A DNA stretch of 7,605 bases, taken from the NCBI GenBank assembly GCA_903872785.1, contig CAIQLZ010000053.1, positions 1 to 7,605 on the forward strand, written 5' to 3'. Of the stretch, positions 5,888 to 7,605 are shown piece after piece. The translations under genes and the position numbers were made by a program. Positions within the stretch are counted from its first letter, which is position 1; each line of letters starts with the position of its first letter. The notes beneath the pieces are model-generated. The model had not been told where the DNA came from. It worked only from the letters and a program-made list of their open reading frames with translations, and searched no databases. The stretch is from Candidatus Levyibacteriota bacterium (lineage in GTDB: Bacteria; Patescibacteriota; Microgenomatia; Levybacterales; UBA12049).

Positions 5888-6523
5888 TTATATCTTAACT
5901 TCAATAGATCTCTCCAAAATTGTTGTTTTATTAAAATTATTAACTGATTTTATTGTAATTTTTGAGTGTCCCGGAAATACATTAATAGTTTTTTTAAAAT
6001 TTCCATCTTTATCCAAAATTGCCAGCTCTGAATTTACGAAAACAGTTGCATTCGGATCTGTTTTACCAACTACAGTAACTGCCTGTGATGAAATTACAGA
6101 ATTTTCTGCGGGAGTTGAAACGCTAAGCATTGGATTAAAAATAGCAGATCTATATTGAAAAATTATATAAATCAAAAGAACGATAAATACTAGAAGAAAA
6201 ATTTTTAGAGTTTGCGTAATTTTAAATTTTGAAAGAGGAAAATCGTCATTTTTAGCTAACCCTTCCGGCAAAACCTTTAAAAACTTCTCTTCATCATATT
6301 CTCTTTTGAAAATAGCCAGAGTTTCATGTTCGGGCAATCCTAAAAATCTGGCATAATTCCTAACGAATCCATAAACATAAGTACTGGAGGGCAAATTTTT
6401 ATGATCTCCTTTTTCTATAGACAGAAGAAAAGAAGATCTAATTTTGGTTGCTTTTGAGACTTCTTCTAATGTATATCCCTTTTTTATTCTCTTATCATGA
6501 AATTTTTCTCCAACGTGTATCAT
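5888..6523 (-). CDS. rodZ: RodZ-like HTH membrane protein
   Basis: A 211-residue protein with the RodZ architecture. An N-terminal Cro/C1-type HTH_25 domain (about 1-75) carries GYTLEEVSKATKI, FLLSIEKGDHKNLPSSTYVYGFVRNYARFLGL. A cytoplasmic linker is followed by one membrane helix (about 106-123) and an external beta-rich, Ig-like domain (about 132-211) with STPAENSVISSQAVTVVGKTDPNATVFVN. In model bacteria RodZ ties MreB to the wall synthesis machinery; its HTH binds protein rather than acting as a classical repressor. The external domain here looks like the glucodextranase-B/Ig-type fold rather than the E. coli RodZ tail, so the exact role is inferred. The start at 6523 is 14 bases after the FtsK stop and in the same operon. 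A spoIIIE-to-RodZ-like proximity is also known in Firmicutes. No MreB is visible in the window. Confidence 0.82.
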   Translation of the reverse strand: MIHVGEKFHDKRIKKGYTLEEVSKATKIRSSFLLSIEKGDHKNLPSSTYVYGFVRNYARFLGLPEHETLAIFKREYDEEKFLKVLPEGLAKNDDFPLSKFKITQTLKIFLLVFIVLLIYIIFQYRSAIFNPMLSVSTPAENSVISSQAVTVVGKTDPNATVFVNSELAILDKDGNFKKTINVFPGHSKITIKSVNNFNKTTILERSIEVKI

Positions 6524-6534
6524 ATTGAAGTTCG

Positions 6535-6539
6535 CCTTT
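6535..6539 (-). promoter_or_regulatory. Ribosome binding site of the RodZ-like gene
   Basis: On the minus strand AAAGG (6539-6535) overlaps the FtsK stop codon and lies 11 bases before the ATG at 6523. It supports that start and suggests translation re-initiates right after FtsK. Confidence 0.5.
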
Positions 6540-7605
6540 AATGCAGGGCGTTGATGATTTCATCAGCATTCTTTGCCAAAACATCACGGGGTTTTGATCC
6601 TTCCGCGTGCCCCACAACCCCGGCTGCTTCCAGCTGATCCAGAATTCGGGCCGCTCTTGAATATCCTATCGAAAGGCGCCTTTGTAAAAGCGATGCTGAA
6701 GCCCGGTCATATTGACATACGCATCTGATTGCCTCTTCAAAAAGAGCATCTTTACCATCGCTTCCGATAGATCCGCCTCCCCTTTTAAGAATAAGGGGAC
6801 TGGAAATAATTTCTTCTGTATATTCAACGGGCACATTTTTAGCTTTAAGAAACTCTACAAGCTTTCTTACTTCTTTATCTGAGACAAATGCTCCTTGAAT
6901 ACGGGTTGGCTTTGCCTGATCTGGCGGGATATAAAGCATATCTCCGCGGCCCAATAGCTTTTCAGCTCCGGGAGTATCGAGAATTACCCGAGAATCAATC
7001 ATCGAGGAAACATTAAAGGCGATACGACATGGAATATTTGCCTTAATTAACCCTGTTATAACATCGACAGAGGGCCTTTGCGTAGATACTACCAGATGAA
7101 TACCTGTTGCTCTTGCCATTTGAGCAAGACGGGCAATTGCATCCTCTACGTCAACCGGTGCAAACGCCATTAAATCTGCAAGTTCATCTATTAAAATTAT
7201 GATATAGGGAAGGGCCTGAAAACCGGCAAGCTCATTGCAGGAATCGATATTCCGCACCCCTCTTTCCGCAAATGTTTTATAGCGTCTATCCATTTCTTCC
7301 ATCGCCCACCTCAAAGATGCTAAAATTTTCTCAACTTCAACAATAACCGGAGTCATCAAATGAGGTATGCCATTGTAACCGGTTAGTTCAACTCTTTTAG
7401 GATCTATAAGAATTAACCTTACCTCCGCAGGAGAAGCTCTGAAAAGAAGGGAAGAAATAAAAGAATTTATGAGAACAGATTTTCCTGAACCTGTAGTTCC
7501 GGCAATTAAAACATGAGGCATTTTGGCTATATTGGCAACAACCGGATTTCCCGACACATCCAACCCCAACGAAACTGTAAGTTTGGATTTGCTTTTATTC
7601 ATAAC
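6538..7605 (-). CDS. ftsK: DNA translocase FtsK/SpoIIIE (5' partial)
   Basis: The C-terminal 355 residues of the septal DNA pump that clears and aligns chromosome ends during division. The frame is open to the window edge, and the ATG at 7602 is internal: the conserved KSKLTVSLGLDVSGNPVV lead-in to the motor follows it at once, so the membrane domain and linker lie beyond base 7605. Numbering from that Met: Walker A GTTGSGKS (35-42), LILIDPKRVELTGYNGIPHL (63-82), Walker B IIILIDELADLM (134-145, with Asp139 and Glu140), and ARATGIHLVVSTQRPS. The C-terminal gamma winged helix (about 285-342) has ASASLLQRRLSIGYSRAARILDQLE and GVVGHAEGSKPRDVL, the part that reads KOPS/SRS-type DNA sites. All motor residues are intact. 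Its base composition is visibly richer in G+C than its neighbours, as expected for a highly conserved gene; no sign of transfer is needed to explain it. It heads the visible part of the minus-strand operon. Confidence 0.97.
   Translation of the reverse strand, partial: VMNKSKSKLTVSLGLDVSGNPVVANIAKMPHVLIAGTTGSGKSVLINSFISSLLFRASPAEVRLILIDPKRVELTGYNGIPHLMTPVIVEVEKILASLRWAMEEMDRRYKTFAERGVRNIDSCNELAGFQALPYIIILIDELADLMAFAPVDVEDAIARLAQMARATGIHLVVSTQRPSVDVITGLIKANIPCRIAFNVSSMIDSRVILDTPGAEKLLGRGDMLYIPPDQAKPTRIQGAFVSDKEVRKLVEFLKAKNVPVEYTEEIISSPLILKRGGGSIGSDGKDALFEEAIRCVCQYDRASASLLQRRLSIGYSRAARILDQLEAAGVVGHAEGSKPRDVLAKNADEIINALH

Noticed and set aside
6538..7605. Horizontal transfer of ftsK because it is more GC-rich than its neighbours
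   Set aside because: It is a universally conserved gene in normal operon context; conserved motor sequence with Gly/Ala/Arg-rich composition explains the difference.

Overview
The window looks like a chromosomal piece of a Candidate Phyla Radiation (Patescibacteria) genome, most likely from the Microgenomates side. This is inferred from protein type and composition, not proven. The DNA is AT-rich with lysine/asparagine-rich proteins, and genes are packed with 1-8 base overlaps. There is a chimeric PilM-like/baseplate-J-like membrane protein of the kind I associate with that group, next to a sortase and a thymidine/AMP phosphorylase family enzyme. TGA works as a stop: no gene has an in-frame TGA, and two genes end on TGA at the expected family end. 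Code 11 therefore fits, and the TGA=Gly code of Gracilibacteria/SR1 is not indicated.

Layout. Plus strand, 1-5230: a 5'-truncated baseplate-J-like membrane protein, a sortase overlapping it by 8 bases, a possible 40-residue membrane microprotein (ATGA overlap), a DeoA-family phosphorylase with the one strong Shine-Dalgarno on this strand, and MltG starting on the stop of the phosphorylase (TAATG). Minus strand, 7605-5227: a 5'-truncated FtsK/SpoIIIE translocase, a RodZ-like HTH membrane protein 14 bases downstream, then after a 57-base gap a DUF948-like small membrane protein and a YtxH-like protein. The two strands converge at a shared TTAATTAA that carries both final stop codons, so there is no intergenic space there.

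How the genes fit together. Most products are envelope or division functions. MltG trims nascent glycan strands, RodZ-like proteins link cytoskeleton to wall synthesis, FtsK clears DNA from the septum, and the sortase processes surface proteins. The baseplate-J-like protein may be a surface or pilus-type assembly component. The DUF948/YtxH pair resembles the ytxG-ytxH pairing in Firmicutes. The phosphorylase is the metabolic exception.

The window is almost entirely coding; no gene-free stretch exceeds 300 bases. I saw no RNA gene, CRISPR array, insertion sequence or phage module, and no clearly new multi-gene system. The points most worth a second look are the short phosphorylase lacking the usual N-terminal domain, a near-consensus promoter that predicts a leaderless mRNA for the DUF948-like gene, the chimeric first gene, and the unlisted 40-residue ORF.
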